Below are positions 1-8,586 of a DNA stretch of 64,000 nucleotides, piece by piece. The DNA lies in NCBI GenBank assembly GCA_002869065.1, contig PKTR01000002.1, positions 1,302,001-1,366,000 of the forward strand, written 5' to 3'. The notes under the pieces are model-generated. The model saw nothing but the letters and a program-made list of their open reading frames with translations, had not been told where the DNA came from and searched no databases. The first letter of the stretch is position 1, and each line of letters starts with the position of its first letter. Source of the stretch: Hyphomicrobiales bacterium (GTDB lineage: Bacteria > Pseudomonadota > Alphaproteobacteria > Rhizobiales > Rhodobiaceae). Made by a program: the position numbers and the translations under genes.

Positions 1-925
1 CGCGGGCTGCCTCGATGGTCGCGTTCAGCGCCAGAAGATTGGTCTGGTCGGCAATGTCGTTGATCAGGTTGACGATCTCGCCGACGGTCTGGGCGGTCGA
101 GGACAGCGACTGAACCGTCGAATTGGTTTCCTCGGCTTCCTTCACCGCTTCCTCGGACATGCGATGAGAATCGGCGATCTGACGCGCGATCTCCTGCACC
201 GAGGCGGCGAGTTCCTCGGTGGCGCTTGCCACGGTCTGGACGTTGGCGGTGGCCAGTTCCGACGCCGAGGAGACGGTTGCCGACTTGGCGGAGGTTTCTT
301 CCGCCGACGAGGTCAGGTTGCGCGAGGCGCCCTGAAGCTGCTGCGCGGTCGCATAGACCGAGGAGACGATGCCGCTGACCTTGGAGTCGAAGGTGCTGGC
401 CAGCGTTTCAAGCGTTTCGTGGCGCTTGCGCTCGGCGGCCTGCAGGTAAATGTCGATGACGATGTCCATGTCGAGCAGCGCGGCGCGGGTGATCGCGGCC
501 TGCAGCTTGGCGAGCTTCTCGCGGTTGTCCTTGCCGAACATACCGGAGCGCGCGCGCTTCATGATCTCCTCGTTGATCGCCGAGATCAGAAAGCTGTAGC
601 CGCCGATATAACAATGCGTGTTCAGTTCGATGCGGTAATGGGTTTCGCCAATAATGTTGGCGGATTTCGCATAGGACTCGTCGAACGTGCCGTTGGCGAT
701 GATGCCCCAATGGCGGACCTGCATTTCCTTGGCATGGCGCATATGCGCCTCGTCGCGGAAGTATCTCGCGGTTTCCGGGAAACGGGCGACGTGTTCGTAG
801 AACTTGTCGAGAACGGGCGGCATCATTTCGAGAATGACGGCCTTGGATTCCCGCAGCGTTGCGCAGGTTTCTTCATCGAGCTGGTAATAATTCAGGCGGT
901 TCCGCAGCGTTTCAACGTTCGACAT
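1..925 (-). CDS. globin-coupled methyl-accepting chemotaxis protein (3' part missing)
   Basis: Soluble chemoreceptor that would sense O2 or another gas ligand through haem and signal to CheA/CheW. Residues 1 to about 170 read as a protoglobin sensor domain. The segment RHWGII (His72) is the likely proximal haem ligand, followed by the family pattern IGETHYRIEL and YIGGY. From about residue 190 the methyl-accepting signalling coiled coil begins, with typical motifs such as ATEELAASVQEI and IADQTNLLALNATIEAARA at the window edge. No membrane segment is visible, as in HemAT. The ATG at 925 begins MSNVETLRNRL. The conserved signalling hairpin is just reached at base 1, so the C-terminus lies outside. 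Known of the family: aerotaxis. The ligand here is inferred. Confidence 0.9.
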   Translation of the reverse strand, partial: MSNVETLRNRLNYYQLDEETCATLRESKAVILEMMPPVLDKFYEHVARFPETARYFRDEAHMRHAKEMQVRHWGIIANGTFDESYAKSANIIGETHYRIELNTHCYIGGYSFLISAINEEIMKRARSGMFGKDNREKLAKLQAAITRAALLDMDIVIDIYLQAAERKRHETLETLASTFDSKVSGIVSSVYATAQQLQGASRNLTSSAEETSAKSATVSSASELATANVQTVASATEELAASVQEIARQIADSHRMSEEAVKEAEETNSTVQSLSSTAQTVGEIVNLINDIADQTNLLALNATIEAAR

Positions 926-1509
926 TTTTGATTCCCGGTTTCGAAATAATCGGCCGTTTTTTTGCATAAATTTTCGGCATGGACCGTCTCCGGTTATCCG
1001 GGATATTCCTTAAAGGAATGTTGCGCTTGTCGTAAAATGATTAGCAAAATTATTTTTGATTGTTTCCAAATTTCAAAAGTATGAACAATGAGTTAATGCA
1101 CATGATCCGGGCAGGCCTGCCTAATTCGATGGCACATTTCTGCGGGGCGCGGCGTCGTGGCGGTAAGGGTTGCGCCAGAACGGAGCGATCCCGGTTTCCA
1201 GCCCGCCCGACCCTTCGCCGGATTGTCGAGGGTGCGCGCAGCGGAACCGGCTCGCCGCGCGGAATGAGGGCCGATCCGGCATGGGCGTTCGGCGACGGCG
1301 CGCAGGGGGCGCGCAGGCGGGCATTCCGTAAATTAGTAGATACTACATTAGCATTTGCTACTATATGCCGCGGAAGGTTTTGATTTCGTTCAAGGTCGCT
1401 TTCGATTTCTTGCGATCACACTCGCTCAGTTTCAAATTGGTTGCGGTCCTCGCGTCGTACCCGATGGATATGCCGCAAAAGGGCTGCTCCAGACGTTATG
1501 GAGCTTGTC
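926..1509. other. intergenic region between divergent MCP and YedE genes
   Basis: This 584-bp gap has no convincing gene. Its MCP-proximal part (about 930-1090) is AT-rich, as expected for promoter DNA. The middle (1120-1330) is GC-rich and open in several frames without recognisable protein. An AT-rich dyad at 1334-1363 is listed separately. The 12-mer AATGATTAGCAA at 1036-1047 recurs upstream of the ArsR gene near 14.5 kb. Confidence 0.5.
1334..1363. promoter_or_regulatory. nested inverted repeat upstream of the YedE gene
   Basis: An AT-rich island in GC-rich DNA holds the palindrome GTAG-ATA-CTAC (1336-1346), nested in an outer pair TAGTAG (1334-1339) and CTACTA (1358-1363). It lies about 150 bp before the transporter start. 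An operator or promoter role is inferred from the symmetry and composition only. Confidence 0.3.
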
Positions 1510-3087
1510 ATGAGTGGTGAAAAACCCTCCCTATTTAAACGGGCGCTGACCGCCCAATGGTCGTTCTTCTGGGCCGGTGTCGCATTCGGTGTGGCCCAGA
1601 TCATCTATATGCTCGGACTCGCGCTGCCGAAGATCCTCGACGGCAAGTCGGCCGGCTGGACGCCGATCACGGTGACCACCGATCTCGGCAAGATGTTTCG
1701 CGGGCTCGAACTGGCGTTCTACAATCTCTTCGCGCTGCCCGATTTCCAGCTCTACGGGCATTCGGTCGACGGTGTCGCCTCGGGCGGCGCGTTCGTGCCC
1801 GGCGTTGGCTGGCCGATCGTCGGCATGGCAATCGGTGGCTGGCTTGTGGCGCGCGTCGAGCGGGAAAGCCGCACCTGGGCGTACTATCCAACCAAGGTGC
1901 TGGTGATCTCGTTCTTCGGCGGCATGCTGTTCAGCTACGGCACCCGGCTTTCCGGCGGCTGCACGCTGAACCATCTGCTCGGCGGTATTCCGCTGATGAA
2001 CATCCATTCCTTCGTCACCGTCATTTTCATGGCGATCGGCGGCGCGCTCGCCTTCATGCTGTTGTCGAAAACCGGCATGGCGTCCTACTTCAAGCATCAG
2101 GAGACGCTGGCCTATGCCAAGGCCAACGATGCCGGAGAGTCGCTGACCTACCGGGCCGGCTACAATCCGATGCGTCGCGTGATCTACTGGATCTCGCTAC
2201 TGTTTGCGGTGTCGATGTTCGGCGTTGCGGTTTTCGGCGGTCTGTTCAATCCCGAAAGCCTGCAGCACATGAAGAACGGCGACCTGATGGCGTTCGGCAA
2301 GTCGATCGCCGAACGCGGCTGGTTCTACTTCCTGCTGACGCTGATCGCCGGCATCATCGGCGGCTTCGGCATGGCCAAGAGCGGCTTCGGTACCGAATGC
2401 GCGCTGGTTTCGGCGGAAGTCGGCCAGACGATGAAGAACAACGATTCCCGGTTTGCGGCGATCGGCGTTCCGCGCATCACCCGCACGCTGATGCGCTCCT
2501 ATCTGCCGCTGATCGGCATCACCGCCTCGTGGGTGGTCATGCTTTCCTTCATCGTGGTGATGTGGGTGCTGTTCGACATCGGCCCGAAATTCTCGGGCGA
2601 CATCAAGTACCAGACCACCGCCGGCAATCTGATCGGCGGTCTGTTCCTTGGCGCCGGCGCGGTCATGCTGATCGGCTGCGAGATCCGCTCCTACATGCGG
2701 ATCGGCCTTGGCTATCTGAACACCTGGGTCGGCTTCATGGGCTTTGCCATCGGCTATCTGCCCTTCACCCTGTTCTACGATGCCCACAAGGCGTTCTTCA
2801 AAGCCACGCTGATGGTCGAAACCTATCACTGGTACGAACTGTTCTCGCCTGACAGCGTCACCGGGCAGAAGGTGATCCTGGTGCTGTGGCTGGTCGTGCT
2901 CATCGCCGCGCTGACCTTCTTCGTCAAGCTTGGCGCGCGCACCACGGGTGCTTCGGCGAGCAGCATCGTCTACAAGAACACCGAGGATCTGCAGGCCGAG
3001 ATCGATGCCGGCGGCCGCGAGGCCAAGGGCTTCTATCATGGCGTGAACGTGCCGATGCCGGTGAAAGGCGCGGTGCCGGCCGAATAG
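1510..3087 (+). CDS. YeeE/YedE family sulfur-compound transporter
   Basis: Polytopic inner-membrane protein of the YeeE/YedE (DUF395, Sulf_transp) family, whose members import thiosulfate or related sulfur or selenium species. About 525 residues with many hydrophobic helices. Two conserved cysteine motifs of the family are visible: RLSGGCTLNHLLGG in the first half and GFGTECALVSAEVG in the second, plus a third Cys in LIGCEIRSYMRIG. The start at 1510 is chosen because GGAG at 1500-1503 lies 6 nt upstream. In-frame ATG 1498 and TTG 1441 lack such a site. No TusA-like or rhodanese partner gene is adjacent, so the substrate cannot be set from context. A terminator follows. Confidence 0.85.
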   Translation: MSGEKPSLFKRALTAQWSFFWAGVAFGVAQIIYMLGLALPKILDGKSAGWTPITVTTDLGKMFRGLELAFYNLFALPDFQLYGHSVDGVASGGAFVPGVGWPIVGMAIGGWLVARVERESRTWAYYPTKVLVISFFGGMLFSYGTRLSGGCTLNHLLGGIPLMNIHSFVTVIFMAIGGALAFMLLSKTGMASYFKHQETLAYAKANDAGESLTYRAGYNPMRRVIYWISLLFAVSMFGVAVFGGLFNPESLQHMKNGDLMAFGKSIAERGWFYFLLTLIAGIIGGFGMAKSGFGTECALVSAEVGQTMKNNDSRFAAIGVPRITRTLMRSYLPLIGITASWVVMLSFIVVMWVLFDIGPKFSGDIKYQTTAGNLIGGLFLGAGAVMLIGCEIRSYMRIGLGYLNTWVGFMGFAIGYLPFTLFYDAHKAFFKATLMVETYHWYELFSPDSVTGQKVILVLWLVVLIAALTFFVKLGARTTGASASSIVYKNTEDLQAEIDAGGREAKGFYHGVNVPMPVKGAVPAE

Positions 3088-3118
3088 GACGGGCTGGCGC
3101 ACATATCGACGTCATCAA

Positions 3119-3160
3119 GGGCGGCCGGTCTCCACACGGGGATCGGCCGCCCCCCCTTTT
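3119..3160 (+). terminator. intrinsic terminator after the YedE gene
   Basis: Perfect 9-bp stem GGGCGGCCG/CGGCCGCCC (3119-3127 with 3144-3152), followed by a C-run and TTTT, about 30 nt after the transporter stop. Confidence 0.65.
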
Positions 3161-3237
3161 CGGCCCGGCTGAGGCAGCGGCATTTGGTGGCTCGCGAAGC
3201 AGGTGACAACTCCTGCCGACGGCCCTAAGACTGCGCC

Positions 3238-3729
3238 ATGAGCACCATTCGCACCTTCGACGATTTTCACACAGGGCAGCATTTCGACATTGGCAGCTAC
3301 GTGCTGAGCAAGGACGAGATCGTCGCCTTCGCGCGCGAATACGACCCCCAGCCGTTTCATCTCGACGAGGCGGCGGGCAAGGCCTCGTTGCTCGGCGGGC
3401 TGTGCGCCAGCGGTTGGCATGGCTGCGCCATCCTCATGCGCATGCTGTGCGACGGGCTGCTGAACGAGACCGCCTCCAAGGGATCGGGCGGCATCGAGCA
3501 GGTGCGCTGGCTGCGGCCGATCTTTCCCGGAACATTGCGCGCCGAAATGGACGTCGTTTCGACGCGGGCATCGCGATCGCGCGACGATCTCGGGTTCGTC
3601 AATGCACGCTTCCGGCTGCTCAATGAGGGCGGCGAGGTGCTGATGGTGATGGAGGCGGCGTTGATGCAGGGGCGTCGGCCCGGGGCCGCAGCGGGCGATG
3701 TCATCGAGGACGGGGAAGCCGCACAATGA
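3238..3729 (+). CDS. MaoC-like hotdog dehydratase (first of a pair)
   Basis: A 163-residue single hotdog-fold protein of the MaoC/R-specific enoyl-CoA hydratase family. The hydratase signature is present: [14 protein letters not shown] supplies the Asp and His of the catalytic dyad, followed by [10 protein letters not shown]. Family members hydrate enoyl-CoA thioesters; the chain-length specificity is unknown. It overlaps the next MaoC gene by 4 nt (ATGA), so the two are probably co-translated and may form a heterodimer. No strong ribosome site precedes the ATG at 3238. Confidence 0.85.
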   Translation: MSTIRTFDDFHTGQHFDIGSYVLSKDEIVAFAREYDPQPFHLDEAAGKASLLGGLCASGWHGCAILMRMLCDGLLNETASKGSGGIEQVRWLRPIFPGTLRAEMDVVSTRASRSRDDLGFVNARFRLLNEGGEVLMVMEAALMQGRRPGAAAGDVIEDGEAAQ

Positions 3730-4226
3730 TCGCCTACGAGGACGCGCAGGTCGGTCACGCGATCGATCTCGGGCAGCACACCTTTGACGCAGACGACATC
3801 AAGCGCTTCGCCGGGGCCTATGATCCACAACCGTTCCATCTCGATGAGGCGGCGGCCGATGCCGGGCCGTTCGGCGGGCTGTGCGCGAGCGGTTGGCATA
3901 CGGCGGCGGTCTGGATGAGCCTGATGGTACGCCATATCGGCGCCCGCATGGCGGAGGCGGAAGCGCGCGGCGAGGCGCCGCTGGCGCTCGGGCCGTCTCC
4001 CGGCTTCGAGAATTTGCGCTGGACGCGGCCGGTCTATGCCGGCGACATGATCCATTATTCGAGCACGATTGCCGACAAGCGGCGCTCGGCGACGCGGTCC
4101 GAATGGGGGCTGCTGACGCTCGACTCGAAGGCCGTCAATCAGGACGGCATCACGGTCATGACCTTCCGTTCGCGGGTTTTCGTGCCCGTGCGCAGGAACG
4201 ATGAAAACGGGACGGACGGACAATGA
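3726..4226 (+). CDS. MaoC-like hotdog dehydratase (second of a pair)
   Basis: A 166-residue paralogue of the preceding gene. The same signature is seen ([14 protein letters not shown], then [13 protein letters not shown]), so both copies keep the Asp/His dyad and neither looks like a degenerate partner. The ATG overlaps the upstream stop by 4 nt, and this gene in turn overlaps csaA by 4 nt, giving a tight three-gene operon. Both proteins are single-domain and about half the length of mesaconyl-CoA hydratase, so they are not that ethylmalonyl-CoA pathway enzyme. Confidence 0.85.
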   Translation: MIAYEDAQVGHAIDLGQHTFDADDIKRFAGAYDPQPFHLDEAAADAGPFGGLCASGWHTAAVWMSLMVRHIGARMAEAEARGEAPLALGPSPGFENLRWTRPVYAGDMIHYSSTIADKRRSATRSEWGLLTLDSKAVNQDGITVMTFRSRVFVPVRRNDENGTDGQ

Positions 4227-4585
4227 GCGGAACGCACGACACGCCGGCGGAGACGATCTCCTTCGATGACTTTCTGAAAGTGGATATCCGTGCTGGCACG
4301 ATCGTCGAGGCCGAACCGTTTCCCGAGGCACGCAAGCCGGCGATCAAGCTGCGCGTCGATTTCGGCCCCGAGATCGGTATCAAGAAGAGTTCGGCGCAGA
4401 TCACCAAGTACTACACGCCGGATGCGCTGATCGGGCGGCAGGTGATGGCGGTGGTCAATTTCCCGCCGCGCCAGATCGGCAAGTTCATGTCGGAAGTGCT
4501 CGTGCTCGGCTTTCCCGATGAAGAGGGCGCGGTGGTGCTTGCTGCCATTGATCTGAAAGTGCCGGACGGCGGCCGGTTGTTCTGA
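4223..4585 (+). CDS. csaA: CsaA-like tRNA-binding (OB-fold) protein
   Basis: A 120-residue protein made of one tRNA-binding OB-fold domain, like Bacillus CsaA and the C-terminal domain of some aminoacyl-tRNA synthetases. Conserved motifs include [39 protein letters not shown] and SEVLVLGF near the C-terminus. CsaA has been described as an export-related chaperone and binds tRNA; the physiological role in proteobacteria is unclear. It is translationally coupled to the MaoC gene (4-nt overlap) and converges with the histidine kinase gene 23 bp downstream. Confidence 0.88.
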   Translation: MSGTHDTPAETISFDDFLKVDIRAGTIVEAEPFPEARKPAIKLRVDFGPEIGIKKSSAQITKYYTPDALIGRQVMAVVNFPPRQIGKFMSEVLVLGFPDEEGAVVLAAIDLKVPDGGRLF

Positions 4586-4608
4586 GCGTTCGCGCGTAAT
4601 TCCAGCAA

Positions 4609-6012
4609 TCAGGTCGGGATGCGGATGACGGCGCGCAGGCCGCCGATCGGCGAGTCTGCAAGCGTGATGTCGCCGCCATGGCCGCGGGCGATGTCGCGGG
4701 CGATCGCCAGACCGAGGCCGGTGCCGATGCGGTCCTGATTGCGCGCCGTATCGAGCCGGTAGAACGGGCGAAACACGGCCTCGCGCTCGTCGGCGGGGAT
4801 GCCCGGGCCGTCGTCGTCGACGGTGAGCGTCAGCCAGCGATCGCTGTGGTCGGCGGTGATCTCGACGTGATCGCCGTAGCTTGCCGCGTTCGAAACCAGA
4901 TTGAGCAGCAGCCGCTTGAAGGCGTTCGGCTTTACGGTGGCGATCGGGTCGCCGCTCAGGCGGACCTTCGTCTCGGCGTCGCGGACCTCGGCCTCGGCTT
5001 CGGCCTCCTCGATCATCAGCGCGATATCGACCGGTTGCGGAGCCTCGTCGCGGTCGCCCTTGGCAAAGGTCAGATAGGCTTCCAGCATCGCCTGCATGTC
5101 GTCGACGTCGCGGGTCAGCGCCTCGATCTCCGGGCCTTCGCCTATCAGCGCCAGTTCGAGGCGGAAGCGGGTGAGGATGGTGCGGAGGTCGTGGCTGACG
5201 CCGGCCAGCATCACGGTGCGCTGTTCGATCTGACGCTCGATACGATGGCTCATTTCGACGAAGGCTTCGGTCGCAAGCCGGATTTCGCGCGAGCCGCGCG
5301 GTGTCAGATCGGCGACCGGGTGGCCGCGGCCGAAACTCTCGGCGGCATCGGCAAGTCGCTGGATCGGGCGGATCTGGTTGCGCAGGAACAGCACGGCGAC
5401 GCCGACGAGGACGAGCGAAGAGCCGAGCATCCAGACAACGAAGATATGCGAATTGGACGCGTAGGTCTGCGAGCGGCGGGCGAAGACGCGCAACACCACA
5501 TCGGTAAGCTGGATGCGGATCTCGACCAGATCCGAGCGGCCGACCGTGTCGATCCAGAACGGCTTGCCGATGCGCTGGGAGATCTCTCCGCTGAGCGCCC
5601 GGTCGAGCAGCGAGAAGAACGGCTTCGGCGCCGGCGGCGGCAGCGGCTCGCCGGGCAGGATGCTGACCGCCAGTTCGAGGTCGCGGCGGGCGATCTCGAT
5701 GACCTCGGCATAGTCGTCGCCATGCGGATAGGTCTCGATGACGGAGATGATGGCGGCGATGTCGCGGGTCGTTGCCTGCGACAGGCGGTTGGTCACCGTC
5801 TGCCAGTGGCGTTCCATGAAGACGAAGGCGATGACCGATTGCAGCAGCACGATCGGGGTGAGGATGATCAACAGCGCCCGGCCGTAGAGACCGCGCGGCA
5901 TGAGGTCGTGGAGCAGGCGGGCAAGGCTGCGATAGGGCAGGGTGATGAACGACAGGAGCCGGCGGAGCGGGTGCCGGTCTGTCGTCGTGCTGTCGCCGTT
6001 CGCCCCGCCCAT
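4609..6012 (-). CDS. EnvZ-like sensor histidine kinase
   Basis: Membrane-bound sensor kinase of 467 residues. Two transmembrane segments (near residues 45-65 and 190-210) flank a periplasmic region of about 125 residues. HAMP, HisKA and HATPase domains follow. The phospho-acceptor box reads VSHDLRTILTRFRLEL, where the usual Pro after RT is Ile. Nucleotide-binding boxes are clear: NLVSNAASYG (N box), DDDGPGIP (G1) and GTGLGLAIARDI (G2). It lies 10 nt after the response regulator gene and completes a MarR, regulator, kinase set. Signal unknown. Confidence 0.88.
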   Translation of the reverse strand: MGGANGDSTTTDRHPLRRLLSFITLPYRSLARLLHDLMPRGLYGRALLIILTPIVLLQSVIAFVFMERHWQTVTNRLSQATTRDIAAIISVIETYPHGDDYAEVIEIARRDLELAVSILPGEPLPPPAPKPFFSLLDRALSGEISQRIGKPFWIDTVGRSDLVEIRIQLTDVVLRVFARRSQTYASNSHIFVVWMLGSSLVLVGVAVLFLRNQIRPIQRLADAAESFGRGHPVADLTPRGSREIRLATEAFVEMSHRIERQIEQRTVMLAGVSHDLRTILTRFRLELALIGEGPEIEALTRDVDDMQAMLEAYLTFAKGDRDEAPQPVDIALMIEEAEAEAEVRDAETKVRLSGDPIATVKPNAFKRLLLNLVSNAASYGDHVEITADHSDRWLTLTVDDDGPGIPADEREAVFRPFYRLDTARNQDRIGTGLGLAIARDIARGHGGDITLADSPIGGLRAVIRIPT

Positions 6013-6022
6013 GAACGCCGCC

Positions 6023-6748
6023 CTATTCGTCGGCCATCAGGCGATAGCCGATGCCGCGCACGGTCTGCAGATAGACCGGGTTGGCCGGGTCGGGCTCGAT
6101 CTTGCGGCGCAGCCGGTTGATCTGCACGTCGGCGGTGCGTTCGCCAAGGTTGCCGTCCTCGCCGACGAGCAGATGGCGGGCGATGGTCTCGCCGGGGCTT
6201 TCGGCGAAGATCTTCAGCAATTGCCGCTCGCGGTCGGTCAGGCGCACCGGGCGGTCGCCCTGTTTCAGTTCGAGCCGCTCGACCTGGAAGGTGAAGGGGC
6301 CGAAACGGATTTCGCGGCCGCTGGCGGCCGGGGCGCGAAGGGTGCCGCGGCGCAGGAGATTGCCGATGCGCAACAGCAGTTCGCGCGGCTCGAAGGGTTT
6401 GCCGAGATAGTCGCCGCCGCCGAGTTCGAGCCCCTGGATGCGGTCCTCGGGGTCGGATTTGGCGGTCAGGAAGAGGATCGGTGCCTCGAGATTGTCCTTC
6501 AGCGAGGCGGCAAGTTCGAAGCCGGTTTCGTCGGGCATCATCACGTCGAGGATGAGCATGTCGAAACTCAGTCCCGACAGCTTGCGGCGGGCGTCGGCGG
6601 CGGAGGCCGCAACCGTCACCCGGTAGCCGTTGGTGCCGAGATAGCGCGACAGCAGATCGCGAATGCGACGGTCGTCATCAACCACCAGCAAATGCGGAGC
6701 GTCGTCGGGTAGCGTGTCTGTCACCGGATCGGTCTCCCTCACCGTCAT
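6023..6748 (-). CDS. OmpR-family response regulator, PetR-like
   Basis: A 241-residue regulator with a receiver domain (residues about 18-130) and an OmpR/PhoB winged-helix DNA-binding domain (about 145-240). Acidic pocket VVDDD, phospho-acceptor Asp in LILDVMMP, and conserved Lys in LGKPFEPREL are all present. The C-terminal half ends in the typical RRKIEPDPANPVYLQTVRGIGYRL. Gene order (MarR protein, this regulator, EnvZ-like kinase, next to divergent ilvE) matches the petP-petR arrangement known from Rhodobacter and common in Rhizobiales. The name rests on that context and on family membership, not on a computed alignment. Confidence 0.87.
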   Translation of the reverse strand: MTVRETDPVTDTLPDDAPHLLVVDDDRRIRDLLSRYLGTNGYRVTVAASAADARRKLSGLSFDMLILDVMMPDETGFELAASLKDNLEAPILFLTAKSDPEDRIQGLELGGGDYLGKPFEPRELLLRIGNLLRRGTLRAPAASGREIRFGPFTFQVERLELKQGDRPVRLTDRERQLLKIFAESPGETIARHLLVGEDGNLGERTADVQINRLRRKIEPDPANPVYLQTVRGIGYRLMADE

Positions 6749-6795
6749 GTGCGATGGCCGTTCGAGGCCGGCGGATCTGCATGGGTCGGGGCGGT

Positions 6796-7332
6796 CTAGA
6801 GCTTTCCGGCCCGCGAACCCGCTTCGTCGCGGTCGCCGGGATTGATGAGGTGAAGCAGGAAATCGCGGGCGACGTCGCGGCTTCCCGGCGGCAGTTCCCG
6901 CAATGCGTCGTGAATGCGGCGGGATTGCGGTTCGGCGAGGCGCAGCGCCAGCGAGCGGCCCTTTTCGGTGGCATAAAGCAGGCGCTGGCGGCGGTCGGCC
7001 CGGCCCGGGCGCTGCTCGATGTAACCGGTGTCGACGAGCTGCTTGAGAACGCGGCCGAGGCTCTGCTTGGTGATGCGCAGGATATCGAGAAGTTCGGTCA
7101 CCCGCATGCCGGGATTGCGGTTGACGAAATGCAGTACCCGGTGATGGGCGCGTCCGAAGCCGTATTCGGCAAGGATGTCGTCGGGATCGCGGGTAAAGTC
7201 GCGATAGGCGAAGAACAGCAATTCGATCAGATCATAGGGCGGCGTTTCGGCTTCGCTTGCCTGGGTCGGCGCGGCGGCGGAAGACGCGTTTCGGGAGGGT
7301 TTTTCCGCCTGCCGGGTATTTATGTCAGCCAT
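6796..7332 (-). CDS. MarR-family regulator, PetP-like
   Basis: A 178-residue winged-helix protein. After a variable Ala-rich N-terminus of about 30 residues, the MarR domain reads YDLIELLFFAYRDF, then the recognition region MRVTELLDILRITKQSLGRVLKQLVDTGYIE with the wing GRADRRQRLLYATEKG. It is first in the minus-strand set with the PetR-like regulator (47-bp gap) and is divergent from ilvE (218 bp between starts). A palindrome (TGTCA, 7 nt, TGACA) spans its own start codon and may be an autoregulatory site. Confidence 0.85.
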   Translation of the reverse strand: MADINTRQAEKPSRNASSAAAPTQASEAETPPYDLIELLFFAYRDFTRDPDDILAEYGFGRAHHRVLHFVNRNPGMRVTELLDILRITKQSLGRVLKQLVDTGYIEQRPGRADRRQRLLYATEKGRSLALRLAEPQSRRIHDALRELPPGSRDVARDFLLHLINPGDRDEAGSRAGKL

Positions 7333-7339
7333 ATTGACA
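7323..7339. promoter_or_regulatory. palindrome over the MarR gene start
   Basis: TGTCA (7323-7327) and TGACA (7335-7339) form a 5-7-5 inverted repeat covering the ATG of the MarR-family gene. MarR proteins usually bind 16-20 bp palindromes and often autoregulate, so an operator is plausible but unproven. Confidence 0.35.
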
Positions 7340-7550
7340 CATTTCCGTTCGATTGTTACCGGTACTGCGGCTTCAACGAAATGATCAGTCCGTGGTTGCC
7401 GTGCTCGGGGAGTTCATTCACCCCTTCGAACACGCCGCCGACGATCAGGCAAGATATCGGCACTTTTGTTGAGACGCAAAACCCGCGAGCCGGCGCAAAT
7501 GAACGACGCCGCTGCGGCACAATAGCGAAGTATTAGTGTGGAGAAACCCC

Positions 7551-8432
7551 ATGGCTGGAATTGCGTTCGATCAGCGTGACGGCGAGATCTGGTATGACGG
7601 CGCGTTCGTGCCGTGGAAAGACGCGAAGCTGCACGTGCTGACCCACGGTCTGCATTATGCGAGCGCGGTGTTCGAAGGCGAGCGCGCCTATGGCGGCAAG
7701 ATCTTCAAGCTCGAGGAACACACCGAGCGGCTACACGCGTCGGCCGAACTGCTCGGCTTCACCATTCCCTATTCGAGCGCGGTCATCAACGAGGCCTGCG
7801 AGGCGCTGATCGAGCGGCACGGTCTGGTCGATGCCTATGTGCGTCCAATCGCCTGGCGCGGCAGCGAGATGATGGGCGTGTCCGCCCAGCACAACACCAT
7901 TCACTGCGCCATCGCGGTGTGGGAATGGCCGTCCTATTTCGATCCCGAGCAGCGGCTGAAGGGCATTCGCCTCGACATGGCCGAATATCGCCGCCCGGAT
8001 CCGCGCACCGCGCCGTCGAAGTCGAAGGCGGCCGGCCTCTACATGATCTGCACGCTGTCGAAGCACGCCGCCGAGGGCAAGGGCTATGCCGATGCGCTGA
8101 TGCTCGACTGGCGCGGACAGGTGGCGGAAGCGACCGGCGCCAACGTGTTCTTCGTCAAGGATGGCGTGATCCATACCCCGACGCCTGACTGCTTCCTCGA
8201 CGGCATCACCCGGCGCACCGTGATCGGCCTTGCCAAGGCGCGCGGCGTCGAGGTCGTCGAGCGGGTGATCATGCCGGAAGAAATGACCGACTTCGAACAG
8301 TGCTTCCTGACGGGCACGGCGGCGGAAGTGACGCCGGTCTCCGAAATCGGCCCGTACAACTTCGTCGTCGGCGACATCACCAAGGCGCTGATGGACGACT
8401 ACGCGGCCGCGGTGCAGCCTGCGGGGAAGTAA
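7551..8432 (+). CDS. ilvE: branched-chain amino acid aminotransferase
   Basis: PLP-dependent class IV aminotransferase of 293 residues. It transfers the amino group between glutamate and the keto acids of Leu, Ile and Val. Family motifs are GLHYASAVFEGERAYGG, the schiff-base lysine region SKSKAAGLYMICTLSKHAA, and EATGANVFFVKDG followed by LDGITRRTVIGLAK. The start at 7551 is preferred over GTG 7536 because GGAG at 7540-7543 lies 7 nt before the ATG and the protein then begins MAGIAFDQRDG, usual for rhizobial IlvE. It is divergent from the MarR gene and followed by a run of hairpins. Confidence 0.93.
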   Translation: MAGIAFDQRDGEIWYDGAFVPWKDAKLHVLTHGLHYASAVFEGERAYGGKIFKLEEHTERLHASAELLGFTIPYSSAVINEACEALIERHGLVDAYVRPIAWRGSEMMGVSAQHNTIHCAIAVWEWPSYFDPEQRLKGIRLDMAEYRRPDPRTAPSKSKAAGLYMICTLSKHAAEGKGYADALMLDWRGQVAEATGANVFFVKDGVIHTPTPDCFLDGITRRTVIGLAKARGVEVVERVIMPEEMTDFEQCFLTGTAAEVTPVSEIGPYNFVVGDITKALMDDYAAAVQPAGK

Positions 8433-8435
8433 TGC

Positions 8436-8555
8436 CAATGGGCGAAGATGCTGACGCATCCGCCCATTGTGTCACTCGTGGATTTCCCATTTGCATCAAT
8501 GGCATGGGAAATCCATGATCGGAATACCAAGGGTCATTTTCAATACCCTTGGTAT
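8436..8555. repeat. three consecutive perfect or near-perfect hairpins
   Basis: Three inverted repeats follow the ilvE stop in a row. A: CAATGGGCG (8436-8444) with CGCCCATTG (8461-8469), enclosing GATGC-TGAC-GCATC, interrupted only by an AA bulge. B: 12-bp arms 8479-8490 and 8504-8515 with a 13-nt loop. C: 11-bp arms 8524-8534 and 8545-8555 with a 10-nt loop. None has a T-tract. They share a CCCAT/ATGGG element (A and B). Function unknown. Confidence 0.8.
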
Positions 8556-8586
8556 AGCCGCCTTCACCGCGATCTCGAACGAAATG

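Noticed and set aside
3238-4226. MaoC pair as mesaconyl-CoA hydratase of the ethylmalonyl-CoA pathway
   Set aside because: Each protein is a single hotdog domain of about 165 residues and both keep the catalytic dyad, whereas mesaconyl-CoA hydratase is a double-hotdog protein of about twice the length.
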